From JACNKJ01 sp964344565 (GTDB taxonomy: Bacteria; Krumholzibacteriota; Krumholzibacteriia; JACNKJ01), in assembly GCA_964344565.1 (NCBI GenBank), contig CAYFNT010000006.1:92705-156704 (forward strand): a stretch of 64,000 bases of DNA, given 5' to 3'. The notes below the pieces were generated by a model. The model had not been told where the DNA came from, ran no database searches, and saw only the letters and a list, made by a program, of their open reading frames with translations. Positions 8,262-16,129 of this stretch are shown here, piece after piece (within the stretch, counting starts at the first letter, position 1; each line of letters opens with the position of its first letter). Both the position numbers and the translations under genes were made by a program.

Positions 8262-8827
8262 TCCAGAATCCCTTCCTCGGCGATGATCTCGTGTCGCGGC
8301 AGACTGTCGATCCAGAGGCGTCCCAGGTTCTCGTCGCAGGACACCTTCCAGCCGCTGTGCAGGTCCTGTCCGTCCCGGACCTCCACGAATGAGTCGCTGC
8401 GGAAGATCCGCTCGCGCTCCGACCAGATCAGCTCCTCGCTCCAGAGCTCGATGCTGTCGCGGCTGAGCACGTAGACCTTTCCGCGGGCGGTCATGTCGCC
8501 CTTGCCCCCCTGCTTGTCCAGGAAGGCCGAGTCGGCCTCGAGGACGCTGCCCAGGCGACCCTCCTCGTCGAAGATCCTCAGGCGAACCTCCGAGGCCCGA
8601 ACCTCGGGTTCCGTGTCGAAGAAGAGCGCCTTGCGTCCCGTGAGCACCCACTGCAGGTCGCCGGAGTCGCTCTCGCTGGTGGTGAAATCCCAGAGGATCT
8701 GGCGCGGCAGCTCGCCCTCCGGACTAGTCACCGGCGACTCCTGGCTCTCGCAGGCGGCCAGGCCGAGGCTCAGGAGAGCCAGAACTCCCAGTTGGCGGGG
8801 AATGTGGAGTGCCGAGAGGTAACGCAA
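8258..8827 (-). CDS. lptC: LptC-type LPS export lipoprotein
   Basis: Putative LptC, the periplasmic bridge protein that receives LPS from the inner-membrane transporter. It opens with a lipoprotein signal (VLALLSLGLAAC, lipobox LAAC). The beta-rich LptC region follows: LTGRKALFF, VRASEVRLRIFDEEGR, and then repeated strands such as SAFLDKQGGKGDMTARGKVYVLS. The TTG start is chosen because a strong promoter (8883-8911) lies over the only upstream alternative start, which would therefore not be in the transcript. Length is 189 residues, normal for LptC. Anchoring by lipidation instead of an N-terminal helix is the one unusual point. It overlaps lptB by 4 nt. Confidence 0.83.
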   Translation of the reverse strand: MRYLSALHIPRQLGVLALLSLGLAACESQESPVTSPEGELPRQILWDFTTSESDSGDLQWVLTGRKALFFDTEPEVRASEVRLRIFDEEGRLGSVLEADSAFLDKQGGKGDMTARGKVYVLSRDSIELWSEELIWSERERIFRSDSFVEVRDGQDLHSGWKVSCDENLGRLWIDSLPRHEIIAEEGILE

Positions 8828-8882
8828 TGAGTAACTCTTTTTTTCCCAGCAGGTTAGGGGACACAATCGAATCCTTCGCTGG

Positions 8883-8911
8883 AGAATAGAAAGGCGCGAA
8901 GGCTTTGTCAA
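8883..8911 (-). promoter_or_regulatory. Sigma-70-type promoter of lptC-lptB-rpoN
   Basis: On the minus strand a perfect -35 TTGACA (8906-8911) is followed after exactly 17 nt by TATTCT (8883-8888). Transcription would start near 8876, about 50 nt before the lptC TTG codon. The 108 nt between this box and the kdsD end show no gene. Confidence 0.8.
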
Positions 8912-9019
8912 GCAATCAATATGCCAGAACTATAAGGAACGATGAGGAATTTCGGGAAGTCCTGAGATGCTCGGGGGCAGGCTGAGAAAGGCATCCCTAA
9001 GGGGCTGTTTCCAAATAAT

Positions 9020-10012
9020 TTAGAGCGAGTTCGAAAGGCCCGCGCGCAGGATGTCGTGGATGTGCAGCAGCCCCAGCACCGGTCCCTCGGGCTCGGCCAC
9101 CACCAGGCCGGTGATGGGACCTGGCTGATTGGTTTCCATGAGCGTCAGGGCTTCGGTGGCCAGGGCTTCGGGTCCCACGGTGCGGGGCCGGCGGCTCGCG
9201 TAGTCGAGGGCGGGCGAGTTCATGTGGCTCTCGGTATCGCCCCCGGCCAGGGCGCGCTTGAGGTCGCCGTCGGTGAGCAGGCCCGCCAGCTCGCCCCTAT
9301 CGTCCAGGATGCAGGCCATGCCCAGGCCGCTCTCGATGAGAGCGCCGATGGCCTCGCCCAGGGTGGCCGCGGGCGAGAGGCTGGCCAGGGAATCCAGGGG
9401 ATGCATGAGATCGCGCACCCGCAGGCTCAGCCGTTTGCCAAGAATGCCTCCCGGATGCAGGCGCAGGAAATCCTCGGGGCTGAAGCCCCGCCGTTCCAGC
9501 ACGGCCACGGCCAGGGCGTCGCCCATGACCAGGGCCGCCGTGCTGCTCGTGGTGGGCGCCAGGTTGTTGGGACAGGCCTCCTCGCCCACCGAGGCGTCCA
9601 GCAGCCAGCTCGACTCCCGGGCTAAGAAGGAATTCGCGTCGCCGGTGATGGCGATGGTCACGCAGCCGCGGTCGCGCAGGAAAGGCATCCAGCTGCGGAG
9701 TTCCTCGTTGGCGCCGCTCTTGGAGACGAGGATGACCACATCCTCGCGGCGGATGAATCCGAGGTCGCCGTGCATGGCCTCGGTGGCGTGGATGAACACC
9801 GCAGGCGTTCCCGTGGAGCTGAAGGTGCTGGCCATCTTGCGGCCCACGTGACCGCTCTTGCCGAGGCCCGTGACCACCACGCGGCCTTCGCAGTCGGCCA
9901 CGGCGGCGGCGGCGCCCTCGAAGGACTCGCCAAGCCTTTCGCCCACGGCGGCGATCTCCGAGGCGGTCTTGGCGAAGACCCTTGCGCCCGATTCCTTCCA
10001 GGAGCCGCTCAT
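9020..10012 (-). CDS. kdsD: Arabinose-5-phosphate isomerase
   Basis: KdsD converts ribulose 5-phosphate to arabinose 5-phosphate, the first step of KDO synthesis in the cytoplasm. The 330 residues comprise an N-terminal SIS isomerase domain (about 35-170) with TGLGKSGHVGRKMASTFSSTG and HATEAMHGDLG, followed by two CBS domains (about 205-325). Active-site-like His residues are present. Its ATG overlaps the kdsC stop (ATGA), so the two steps are coupled. It is the last gene of a kdsB-pyrG-kdsA-kdsC-kdsD run that holds every enzyme from ribulose 5-phosphate to CMP-KDO, plus the CTP supply. Confidence 0.97.
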   Translation of the reverse strand: MSGSWKESGARVFAKTASEIAAVGERLGESFEGAAAAVADCEGRVVVTGLGKSGHVGRKMASTFSSTGTPAVFIHATEAMHGDLGFIRREDVVILVSKSGANEELRSWMPFLRDRGCVTIAITGDANSFLARESSWLLDASVGEEACPNNLAPTTSSTAALVMGDALAVAVLERRGFSPEDFLRLHPGGILGKRLSLRVRDLMHPLDSLASLSPAATLGEAIGALIESGLGMACILDDRGELAGLLTDGDLKRALAGGDTESHMNSPALDYASRRPRTVGPEALATEALTLMETNQPGPITGLVVAEPEGPVLGLLHIHDILRAGLSNSL

Positions 10013-10545
10013 GCCTTCACCCGCATGAATCGCGACACCAGATCGTCCCAGAGCCCGCGGGCCTTGAGCACGCCTTCGATGGCTTCGCGCACCGCGCCCT
10101 TGCCGCCGGGCAGGGGCAGGACCCAGTCGGCGTATTCGCGGACCTCGGGACGCGCGTCGGCCGGCGCCGCGGCGAATCCTGTCTCGGCCATGCCGGGAAG
10201 ATCGAAGAGGTCGTCCCCCACGAACATGGCCTCATCCGGAGAGACGCTCAGCTCGTCGAGAATCTCGCGCACGGCTACGTCCTTGTCGAGTCGGCCCAGG
10301 CGCAGGGTGGGAACGCGAAGGGCCTCGGCCCGGTCGCGGATCTCGTCCTCGTCCTTGCCGCTGCAGATGGCCAGCTGCAGACCGGCCTGTCGCGCCAGGT
10401 AGAATCCGAAACCGTCGTGCACGTGGAAGACCCGTCCGCCGCCGCGATGGGGCGTGCGGAGGGAGCCGTCGGTGAGGACGCCGTCCACGTCGAAGATCAT
10501 CAGGCGGATACGGGAGAGGCGCTCGGTGATTTCAGGGGAGAGCAT
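10009..10545 (-). CDS. kdsC: 3-deoxy-D-manno-octulosonate 8-phosphate phosphatase
   Basis: KdsC is a HAD-family phosphatase that removes the phosphate from KDO 8-phosphate. The ATG at MLSPEITERL gives 178 residues, matching the family (about 170-190), and has a GGAGG site 6 nt upstream; the longer open frame before it lies in kdsA. Motif I is FDVDGVLTDG with the two catalytic Asp residues. Motif II and III residues appear as CSGKDEDEI and a Lys, and motif IV as FVGDDLFDLP. It overlaps kdsA by 14 nt and kdsD by 4 nt, forming a translationally coupled unit. Confidence 0.96.
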   Translation of the reverse strand: MLSPEITERLSRIRLMIFDVDGVLTDGSLRTPHRGGGRVFHVHDGFGFYLARQAGLQLAICSGKDEDEIRDRAEALRVPTLRLGRLDKDVAVREILDELSVSPDEAMFVGDDLFDLPGMAETGFAAAPADARPEVREYADWVLPLPGGKGAVREAIEGVLKARGLWDDLVSRFMRVKA

Positions 10546-11362
10546 TGCCGGCCTCCATGGCGCTGTAGAGATCGGCGAGCTCGCGCAGGAGATCGCCGGC
10601 GAGGGGGAAGGGCAGCTGGGTGGCCGCATCGCTCATGGCCTTCTCGGGCTCCGGATGCACTTCCATGAATATGCCCTGCACGCCCAGGGCCAGGGCGGCC
10701 CGGGCCATGGGACGCACGAACTCCCGGCTTCCGCCGGAGGAACCGCCGCTGCCGCCGGGCTGCTGTTGGCTGTGGGTGAGATCGAAGATCACGGGACGGT
10801 TCGAGCGGGCCATCACCGCGAAACTGCGGTAGTCCACCACCAGATCGCGATAGCCCAGGCTGCTGCCCCGCTCGGTGAGCATGACCTTGTCCGATCCGGC
10901 CCGCGCGATCTTCTCGGCGGAGAAGGCCAGATCCTCGGGGGCGAGGAACTGCCCTTTCTTGAGATTGACGGGAAGTCCCGTGGCGCCGGCCGCCCGCAGA
11001 AGCGAGCTCTGGCGACAGAGGAAGGCCGGGATCTGCAGGCAGTCCACCGCCTCGGCGGCCAGGGCCGCCTCTTCGGGCTGGTGGATATCGGTGATGGCGG
11101 GAAGCTCGGCCTCCTTCGCCGTTTCGCCGAGCAGGCTCAGGGCCTTTTCCCGGCCGATGCTCGAGAAGCTGTCGTCCGAAAGCCGATTGTCCTTGGTATA
11201 GCTGGCCTTGAAGACCAGGGGCCAGCCGATCTCCGTGGCCAGTTCCTTCAGGAAGCCCGCCGCGTCCTCGAGCATGCCGCGGCCCTCGACCACGCAGGGA
11301 CCGGCGATGAGCAGGGGCCGCTTTCCGCCCACTTCGGCCGAGCCGATGGAGAAGCTCTTCAC
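10532..11362 (-). CDS. kdsA: 3-deoxy-8-phosphooctulonate synthase
   Basis: KdsA condenses phosphoenolpyruvate with arabinose 5-phosphate to KDO 8-phosphate. The 276-residue TIM-barrel protein shows the family segments IAGPCVVEG, FKASYTKDNRLS, TDIHQPEEA, LQIPAFLCRQ and LKKGQFLAPED. The GTG start overlaps the pyrG stop (GTGA) and has GGAGG 4 nt upstream. It contains FLCRQ rather than a Cys at the first strand. Whether the enzyme is the metal-dependent or independent type would depend on that first-strand residue, which I cannot align with certainty. Context is the complete KDO operon. Confidence 0.97.
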   Translation of the reverse strand: MKSFSIGSAEVGGKRPLLIAGPCVVEGRGMLEDAAGFLKELATEIGWPLVFKASYTKDNRLSDDSFSSIGREKALSLLGETAKEAELPAITDIHQPEEAALAAEAVDCLQIPAFLCRQSSLLRAAGATGLPVNLKKGQFLAPEDLAFSAEKIARAGSDKVMLTERGSSLGYRDLVVDYRSFAVMARSNRPVIFDLTHSQQQPGGSGGSSGGSREFVRPMARAALALGVQGIFMEVHPEPEKAMSDAATQLPFPLAGDLLRELADLYSAMEAGNALP

Positions 11363-12996
11363 TGGACCTCCACTTTCGTCGCGCTGTGCTCGAGGGCCGC
11401 CGCCACGAGTCCGCGGAAGAGAGGATGGGGACGTCCGGGTCGGCTCTTCAGCTCGGGGTGGAACTGGGATGCCACGAAGAAGGGATGATCGGCCAGCTCC
11501 ACCATCTCCACCAGCTCGCCGCCCGGCGAGAGGCCCGACAGCTTCAGGCCCGCCGCCTCGAGCTTGTCGCGGTACTGGTTGTTCACTTCGTAGCGATGGC
11601 GATGGCGCTCATGGATGAGCTCCTCGCCGTAGGATTCCCGCGCCAGGGATCCCGCCTCGAGTTCGCAGGGGTAGCTGCCCAGGCGCATGGTGCCGCCCAT
11701 CTGGCTGAGCCCCTTCTGTTCCTCCATCAGGCAGATCACCGGCGCCGGCGTCTGGGCCTTGAACTCGGTGCTGTGGGCTTCGGGCATGCCGGCCTTGTTG
11801 CGGGCGTACTCGATGACCGCCGCCTGCAGACCCAGACAGATGCCGAGATAGGGCACCCGATTCTCGCGGGCGTGCCTCACCGCGGCGATCTTCCCCTCCA
11901 CGCCGCGCACGCCGAAACCGCCGGGCACCAGAATGCCGTCGAGGCCATCCAGGCGCTCCTCCACGTTCTCCTCGCCCAGGGACTCGCTGTCCACCCAGCG
12001 GATCTTCACGCGGGCGTCGTTGGTCTGTCCCGCATGGATGAAGGATTCGATGATGCTCTTGTAGCTGTCGTGGTGGTTCACGTACTTGCCCACCACCCCG
12101 ATCTCCACCTTCCTCGGCGCCGAGAGCATTCCCCGCACCATTGCCTCCCAGCCGGTGAGATCGGGCTCCGCGTAGTCGCGCCCGAGCTGTTCCATGACCT
12201 GCCGGTCGAGTCCCTGGGCGTGAAGTCGAAGGGGAACCTCGTAGATGGACTCCACGTCCCGCGCCTCGATGACCTCCTCGGGAGCCACGTTGCAGAAGAG
12301 CCCGATCTTCTCCTTCACCTCTTCATCCAGCGGCCGCTGGGTGCGGCACATGAGGATGCCCGGCTGGATACCGATCTCGCGAAGCTTGTTCACGCTGTGC
12401 TGGGTGGGCTTGGTCTTGATCTCCCCCGCAGCTTCGATCCAGGGAACCAGGGTCAGGTGAATGTAGAGGACGTTCTCGCGGCCCATGTCGAAGGGGAACT
12501 GACGGATCGCCTCGAGGAAGGGCAGTCCCTCGATGTCGCCCACCGTGCCGCCGACCTCGGTGATGACCACGTCCAGTTCGGGATCGCTCTCCGCCAGGCG
12601 CAGGATTCGGCTTTTGATCTCACCGGTGACGTGGGGAATCACCTGCACGGTGCGGCCTAGGAAATCGCCCCGCCGTTCCTTGGTGAGGATGGCGTCGTAG
12701 ATCTGTCCGGCGGTGACGTTGTTGTCGCGGCCCAGGGCCTGATCGAGATATCGTTCGTAGTGTCCGAGATCGAGGTCGGTCTCCGCGCCGTCGTCGGTCA
12801 CGTAGACCTCGCCGTGCTGGAATGGGCTCATGGTCCCCGGATCCACGTTGAGATAGGGATCCAGTTTGAGCAGCGTGACGTTCAAGCCCTGCTTCTTCAG
12901 AAGCAGGCCCAGCGAGGCCGCCGCGATGCCCTTGCCCAGGGAGCTGACGACGCCCCCCATCACGAATATGAACTGGGTCTTGCCCTTTTGAGCCAC
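11359..12996 (-). CDS. pyrG: CTP synthase
   Basis: CTP synthase aminates UTP to CTP using glutamine, supplying the CTP that KdsB needs. The GTG start yields 545 residues, the same length as the E. coli enzyme, and has GAGGA just upstream; an in-frame TTG nine codons earlier is less likely. The N-terminal amidoligase domain starts FIFVMGGVVSSLGKG. The C-terminal class I glutamine amidotransferase has the nucleophile in GICLGLQ and the partner His/Glu in QFHPELKSRP. It is placed between kdsB and kdsA, a conserved order in many Gram-negative bacteria. Confidence 0.98.
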   Translation of the reverse strand: MAQKGKTQFIFVMGGVVSSLGKGIAAASLGLLLKKQGLNVTLLKLDPYLNVDPGTMSPFQHGEVYVTDDGAETDLDLGHYERYLDQALGRDNNVTAGQIYDAILTKERRGDFLGRTVQVIPHVTGEIKSRILRLAESDPELDVVITEVGGTVGDIEGLPFLEAIRQFPFDMGRENVLYIHLTLVPWIEAAGEIKTKPTQHSVNKLREIGIQPGILMCRTQRPLDEEVKEKIGLFCNVAPEEVIEARDVESIYEVPLRLHAQGLDRQVMEQLGRDYAEPDLTGWEAMVRGMLSAPRKVEIGVVGKYVNHHDSYKSIIESFIHAGQTNDARVKIRWVDSESLGEENVEERLDGLDGILVPGGFGVRGVEGKIAAVRHARENRVPYLGICLGLQAAVIEYARNKAGMPEAHSTEFKAQTPAPVICLMEEQKGLSQMGGTMRLGSYPCELEAGSLARESYGEELIHERHRHRYEVNNQYRDKLEAAGLKLSGLSPGGELVEMVELADHPFFVASQFHPELKSRPGRPHPLFRGLVAAALEHSATKVEVQ

Positions 12997-13058
12997 GCCG
13001 TCCTCGCTTGTGTGGGGAAACAAAAAACCGGGCTGCCTGCGCCGCCCGGAAGTAGAAA

Positions 13059-13769
13059 CTAAGCCTCTTCGAGCCGCTTTTCAATGACTTTCAGGTCCGA
13101 GGGCCGATCCACTCCGGGAGCCCAGTCGGCCGCCTCCAGCACGAACATGGACAGTCCCAGATCCAGGGCGCGGAGCTGCTCCAGGCCTTCGTCGATTTCG
13201 CGAGGGGTGGCCTCGGCCGCGCAGAAGGCCCGCAGGGCGTCCGCCCGATAGAGATAGACTCCCGCGTGGCGCAGCAGCCCTCCCTCCGCCGGAGCCTCTT
13301 CGTAGATCCTGCGGAATTCCAGGGCGCGTCCCTCGGGATCCCGGTGAACCTTCACCCGATCGGCCTGGGCGAGTTCTCCGTCGGCCAGGGGAACCCCCAC
13401 CGTGGCGATGTCCATGCCCGGTCGCCGCTCCATCTCCGCGATGAGCTCGTCCAGCACGGCGGGATCGGCCAGGGGCTCGTCCCCCTGCAGGTTGAGGATG
13501 AGGCCCTCCCAGTCGCCTGCGGCTTCCGCCACCCGGTCGCTGCCGCTGGGGTGCCGGGGCGAGGTCATCTTCGCCTCGTAGCCCGCCTCTTCCACGTGGC
13601 GGCGGATGCTCTCGTCGTCGGTGGCCACGAGCAGCTTCTCGGCGCCGCCCACCTGGGAGGCCCGGTCGCAGACCCGCAGTATGAGACTGCGTCCGGCGAT
13701 CTCCACCAGGGGCTTGCCCGGGTAGCGGGTGGCGGCCATGCGAGCGGGAATCACGATGAGGGTGGACAT
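13059..13769 (-). CDS. kdsB: 3-deoxy-manno-octulosonate cytidylyltransferase
   Basis: KdsB activates KDO with CTP to CMP-KDO for lipid A glycosylation. The 236 residues start with the nucleotide-binding signature IPARMAATRYPGKPLVEIAGRSLI. They keep VATDDESI, HPSGSDRVAEA and LNLQGDEPL, the latter holding metal and KDO contacts. The ATG follows GGAG with a 4-nt gap. Unusually, the strong terminator of the ribosomal protein operon lies only 9 nt upstream of the start codon, so expression must come from readthrough or a promoter inside rpmA. Confidence 0.97.
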   Translation of the reverse strand: MSTLIVIPARMAATRYPGKPLVEIAGRSLILRVCDRASQVGGAEKLLVATDDESIRRHVEEAGYEAKMTSPRHPSGSDRVAEAAGDWEGLILNLQGDEPLADPAVLDELIAEMERRPGMDIATVGVPLADGELAQADRVKVHRDPEGRALEFRRIYEEAPAEGGLLRHAGVYLYRADALRAFCAAEATPREIDEGLEQLRALDLGLSMFVLEAADWAPGVDRPSDLKVIEKRLEEA

Positions 13770-13777
13770 GGATCTCC

Positions 13778-13805
13778 AAAAAAAAGGCAGGCCGTCAGGC
13801 CTGCC
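13778..13805 (-). terminator. Rho-independent terminator after rplU-rpmA
   Basis: On the minus strand a perfect 8-bp stem GGCAGGCC/GGCCTGCC with a 4-nt loop is followed by eight T residues. It lies 21 nt after the rpmA stop and directly before the kdsB ribosome site. Confidence 0.92.
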
Positions 13806-13826
13806 TGAAGTCGAATTGCTCGGCGC

Positions 13827-14081
13827 TTAGGCCGGCAGCACGCTGCAGACCCTGCGATTCTTGCCCTTGCGGCTGTAGTTCACCTTGCCGTCCACCAGGG
13901 CGAACAGGGTGTAGTCGCCGCCCACGCCCACGTTCTCGCCGGGCAGGATGCTGGTGCCCCGCTGGCGCACGAGGATGGATCCGGCGCTCACGGTCTGGCC
14001 GGCATAGCGCTTGACGCCCAGGTACTGAGGATTGCTGTCGCGGCCGTTCTTGGAGCTGCCGACGCCTTTTTTATGAGCCAT
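13827..14081 (-). CDS. rpmA: 50S ribosomal protein L27
   Basis: L27 lies at the peptidyl-transferase centre of the large subunit. The 84-residue protein starts MAHKKGVGSSKNGRDSNPQYLGVK, the normal bacterial L27 opening with no extra cleavable N-terminal extension, and keeps GxILVRQRGT and the basic C-terminal part. It follows rplU by 10 nt as in almost all bacteria and is closed by a strong terminator 21 nt later. Confidence 0.98.
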   Translation of the reverse strand: MAHKKGVGSSKNGRDSNPQYLGVKRYAGQTVSAGSILVRQRGTSILPGENVGVGGDYTLFALVDGKVNYSRKGKNRRVCSVLPA

Positions 14082-14091
14082 GGCCGTCCTC

Positions 14092-14400
14092 CTAGCTGAT
14101 GGACTTGATCTTGAGCTCGGTGTACTGGGACCGATGCCCGAAAGTCCGGCGGTAGTTCTTGCGGCGCTTCATCTTGAAGACGCGAATCTTGCGGTCCTTA
14201 CCGTGGGACAGGACCTCGGCGCTCACCTTGGCACCGTCCACGAAGGGCGTTCCGATGGTGATGTCGGAGCCTTCTCCGGTGGACAGAACTTGTTTGAATT
14301 CAACCGTTTGGCCGACCTCTTCGGAAAGCAGCGGCACGCGGATCACATCGTCCGCCTTCACCTTGAACTGCTTTCCCGCGACCTTGACCACAGCGTACAC
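14092..14400 (-). CDS. rplU: 50S ribosomal protein L21
   Basis: L21 is a large-subunit 23S rRNA-binding protein. I place the start at the GTG of VYAVVKVAGKQFKV because AGGAGG lies 6 nt before it and the resulting 102 residues equal the family length. The frame stays open for 8 more codons upstream. The C-terminal FKMKRRKNYRRTFGHRSQYTELKI region is diagnostic. A promoter with a perfect TTGACA lies 34-62 nt upstream, and rpmA follows, making a two-gene ribosomal operon. Confidence 0.97.
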   Translation of the reverse strand: MYAVVKVAGKQFKVKADDVIRVPLLSEEVGQTVEFKQVLSTGEGSDITIGTPFVDGAKVSAEVLSHGKDRKIRVFKMKRRKNYRRTFGHRSQYTELKIKSIS

Positions 14401-14433
14401 CGGGGCCCTCCTCGTTTTTGGCACGAAGCCCTT

Positions 14434-14462
14434 TATTTACAAAACCCTGCGGCGATTGTCAA
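14434..14462 (-). promoter_or_regulatory. Promoter of rplU-rpmA
   Basis: The minus strand has TTGACA (14457-14462), a 17-nt spacer and TAAATA (14434-14439). The -35 box is perfect; the -10 box matches 3 of 6. It lies directly upstream of rplU, after the end of rng. Confidence 0.6.
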
Positions 14463-14484
14463 GCCGGCCGCCGGCCTTTTTCCG

Positions 14485-16023
14485 CTATCGCGTGACCGCC
14501 GCCAGCAGGTCTCGGCCGGTCTCCAGGGCCGTAACCTCGAAATGCTCCCGATGCAGCCGGGGATCATCCAACAGGTGGAGTTCCACCCGGTATTCCTCTT
14601 CCAGATCCCGCAGGATCTCGATGCGATTGACGCGCAGGTAGTGCGCCAGCACGGGATTGACCCTCACCTGGAACTTCCGCTCCCGCACCCGGGCCGAGAT
14701 CCGGCGCAGGATGGTCTCCACCCGATTGCTCAGGCTCTCGCTGGTGAGGATGTGTCCCGATCCGTGGCAGTAGCTGCATTCCTCGTTGTAGAAATGCAGC
14801 AGGCTGGGCCGCACGCGCTTGCGGCTCATCTCCACCAGGCCCAGGGCCGTGATGTCGAAGATCTTGGTGCGGGCCCGGTCGCGGCGCATGGAGTTCTTCA
14901 GCTCCGCCACGACCTTGTGCTTGTCGCTCTCGCGGTCCATGTCGATGAAATCGATCACGATGATGCCGCCGATGTCCCGCAGTCGCAGCTGCCGGGCGAT
15001 CTCGCGGGCGGCGTAGAGATTGGTCTGGAAGATGGTCTCCGCCTGACTCTTCTTCCCCACGAACTTGCCCGTGTTGATGTCGATGGCCACCAGGGCCTCG
15101 GTGTGATCGAAGAGCAGGTATCCGCCCTTCTTCAGCCAGACCTGCCGCCGCATGACCTTCTCGAGTTCGGTCTCGATGCCGAAGTGGTCGAAGAGCGGTT
15201 CCTTCTCCCGATAGTAGAGCACCCGGCGCTCCAGTTCGGGCGCGAAGCCGCGGATATAGTCGGCGAGCTTGCGGTGCTCATCCTCATCGTCGATGAGGAG
15301 GCGCTTGACCTCTTCGTCGAAGAGATCGCGCACCAGGCCGATGACCATGCCCACTTCCTCGTGGAGGCGGCTGGGCGCCTTGCCGCGGCCCGAACGCTCC
15401 TCGAGCTTGCGATGGATGGCCACCTGGGTCTTGATGTCCTCTTCGAGCTGCGCCTCATCCACGCCTTCCCCCGCGGTGCGCACGATGGTGGCGTAGCCTC
15501 GGGGCTTGGCCTTCTGCACGATGCGCTTGAGACGGCCCCGCTCCTGGCGATCGAGGATCTTCCGGCTGATGCCGATGTACTCCAGGCCCGGCATCACCAC
15601 GCAGAACTTGCCCGGAAGGGAGAGCTGGGCGGAAAGCCGCGGCCCCTTGGTGCCGATGGGCTCCTTGATCACCTGCACCTGGACGGTGTCGCCCTTTTTC
15701 AGGAGGGATTCGATGGGAGGATACTGCACCGGCTCGCGACGTCCGCGGCGGCCGCCTCCCTCGCCTTCGTTCTCGAGGTCGGCGAGTTTAGACTCCCCCT
15801 CGGCAACGTCGGAGACGTGGAGGAAGCCGGCCTTCTCCATGCCGATGTCCACGAAGGCGGCCTGGATGCCGGGCAGAACCGCCTTGACCACGCCCTTGTA
15901 GACGTTGCCGACGATGCGCCGGTCATCCGGACGCTCCACAAGGAATTCGACCAGGTCGCCCTGTTCCCGGATCGCCACCCGAACTTCCGTCGGGTTGACG
16001 TTGACGAAGATTTCCTTCTGCAT
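14485..16023 (-). CDS. rng: Ribonuclease E/G family endoribonuclease
   Basis: RNase G-type enzyme that cuts single-stranded AU-rich RNA and matures rRNA ends. The 512 residues contain the S1 RNA-binding part near the N-terminus (VGNVYKGVVKAVLPGIQAAFVDIGMEKAGFLHV). The DNase I-like catalytic domain has IVIDFIDMDRESD carrying the metal-binding Asp, and the zinc-link cysteines appear in ECSYCHGSG. There is no long C-terminal degradosome scaffold, so it resembles RNase G more than RNase E. It is transcribed toward rplU, an order often conserved. A GC-rich inverted repeat lies upstream. Confidence 0.95.
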   Translation of the reverse strand: MQKEIFVNVNPTEVRVAIREQGDLVEFLVERPDDRRIVGNVYKGVVKAVLPGIQAAFVDIGMEKAGFLHVSDVAEGESKLADLENEGEGGGRRGRREPVQYPPIESLLKKGDTVQVQVIKEPIGTKGPRLSAQLSLPGKFCVVMPGLEYIGISRKILDRQERGRLKRIVQKAKPRGYATIVRTAGEGVDEAQLEEDIKTQVAIHRKLEERSGRGKAPSRLHEEVGMVIGLVRDLFDEEVKRLLIDDEDEHRKLADYIRGFAPELERRVLYYREKEPLFDHFGIETELEKVMRRQVWLKKGGYLLFDHTEALVAIDINTGKFVGKKSQAETIFQTNLYAAREIARQLRLRDIGGIIVIDFIDMDRESDKHKVVAELKNSMRRDRARTKIFDITALGLVEMSRKRVRPSLLHFYNEECSYCHGSGHILTSESLSNRVETILRRISARVRERKFQVRVNPVLAHYLRVNRIEILRDLEEEYRVELHLLDDPRLHREHFEVTALETGRDLLAAVTR

Positions 16024-16099
16024 GCACAGCCCCGTTCCAGCGCGTCAGCGCCCGGGGATGCCAGCCCGCCTTGCGGCGGTCGGTCGAAGGAGGAGAATC

Positions 16100-16118
16100 G
16101 GCCCGCCGACGGCGGGCC
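16100..16118. other. GC-rich perfect hairpin between the lipoprotein gene and rng
   Basis: An 8-bp perfect stem GGCCCGCC/GGCGGGCC with a 3-nt loop begins 12 nt after the stop of the leftward lipoprotein gene. No T-run follows in either direction, so a Rho-independent terminator is not shown; it may act with Rho or stabilise the mRNA end. Confidence 0.5.
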
Positions 16119-16129
16119 ATTCGGTCTGC

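Noticed and set aside
6168..8474. 768-codon plus-strand frame opposite rpoN and lptB
   Set aside because: Composition-driven antisense shadow; rpoN and lptB on the other strand have complete family motifs.
8828..8911. N-terminal extension of lptC to the TTG at 8911
   Set aside because: That codon is part of the -35 box of the promoter, so it would not be transcribed.
14462..14480. GC hairpin GCCGGC-C-GCCGGC followed by CTTTTT on the plus strand
   Set aside because: It would terminate rightward transcripts, but no rightward gene precedes it; it overlaps the upstream edge of the rplU promoter and is likely incidental.
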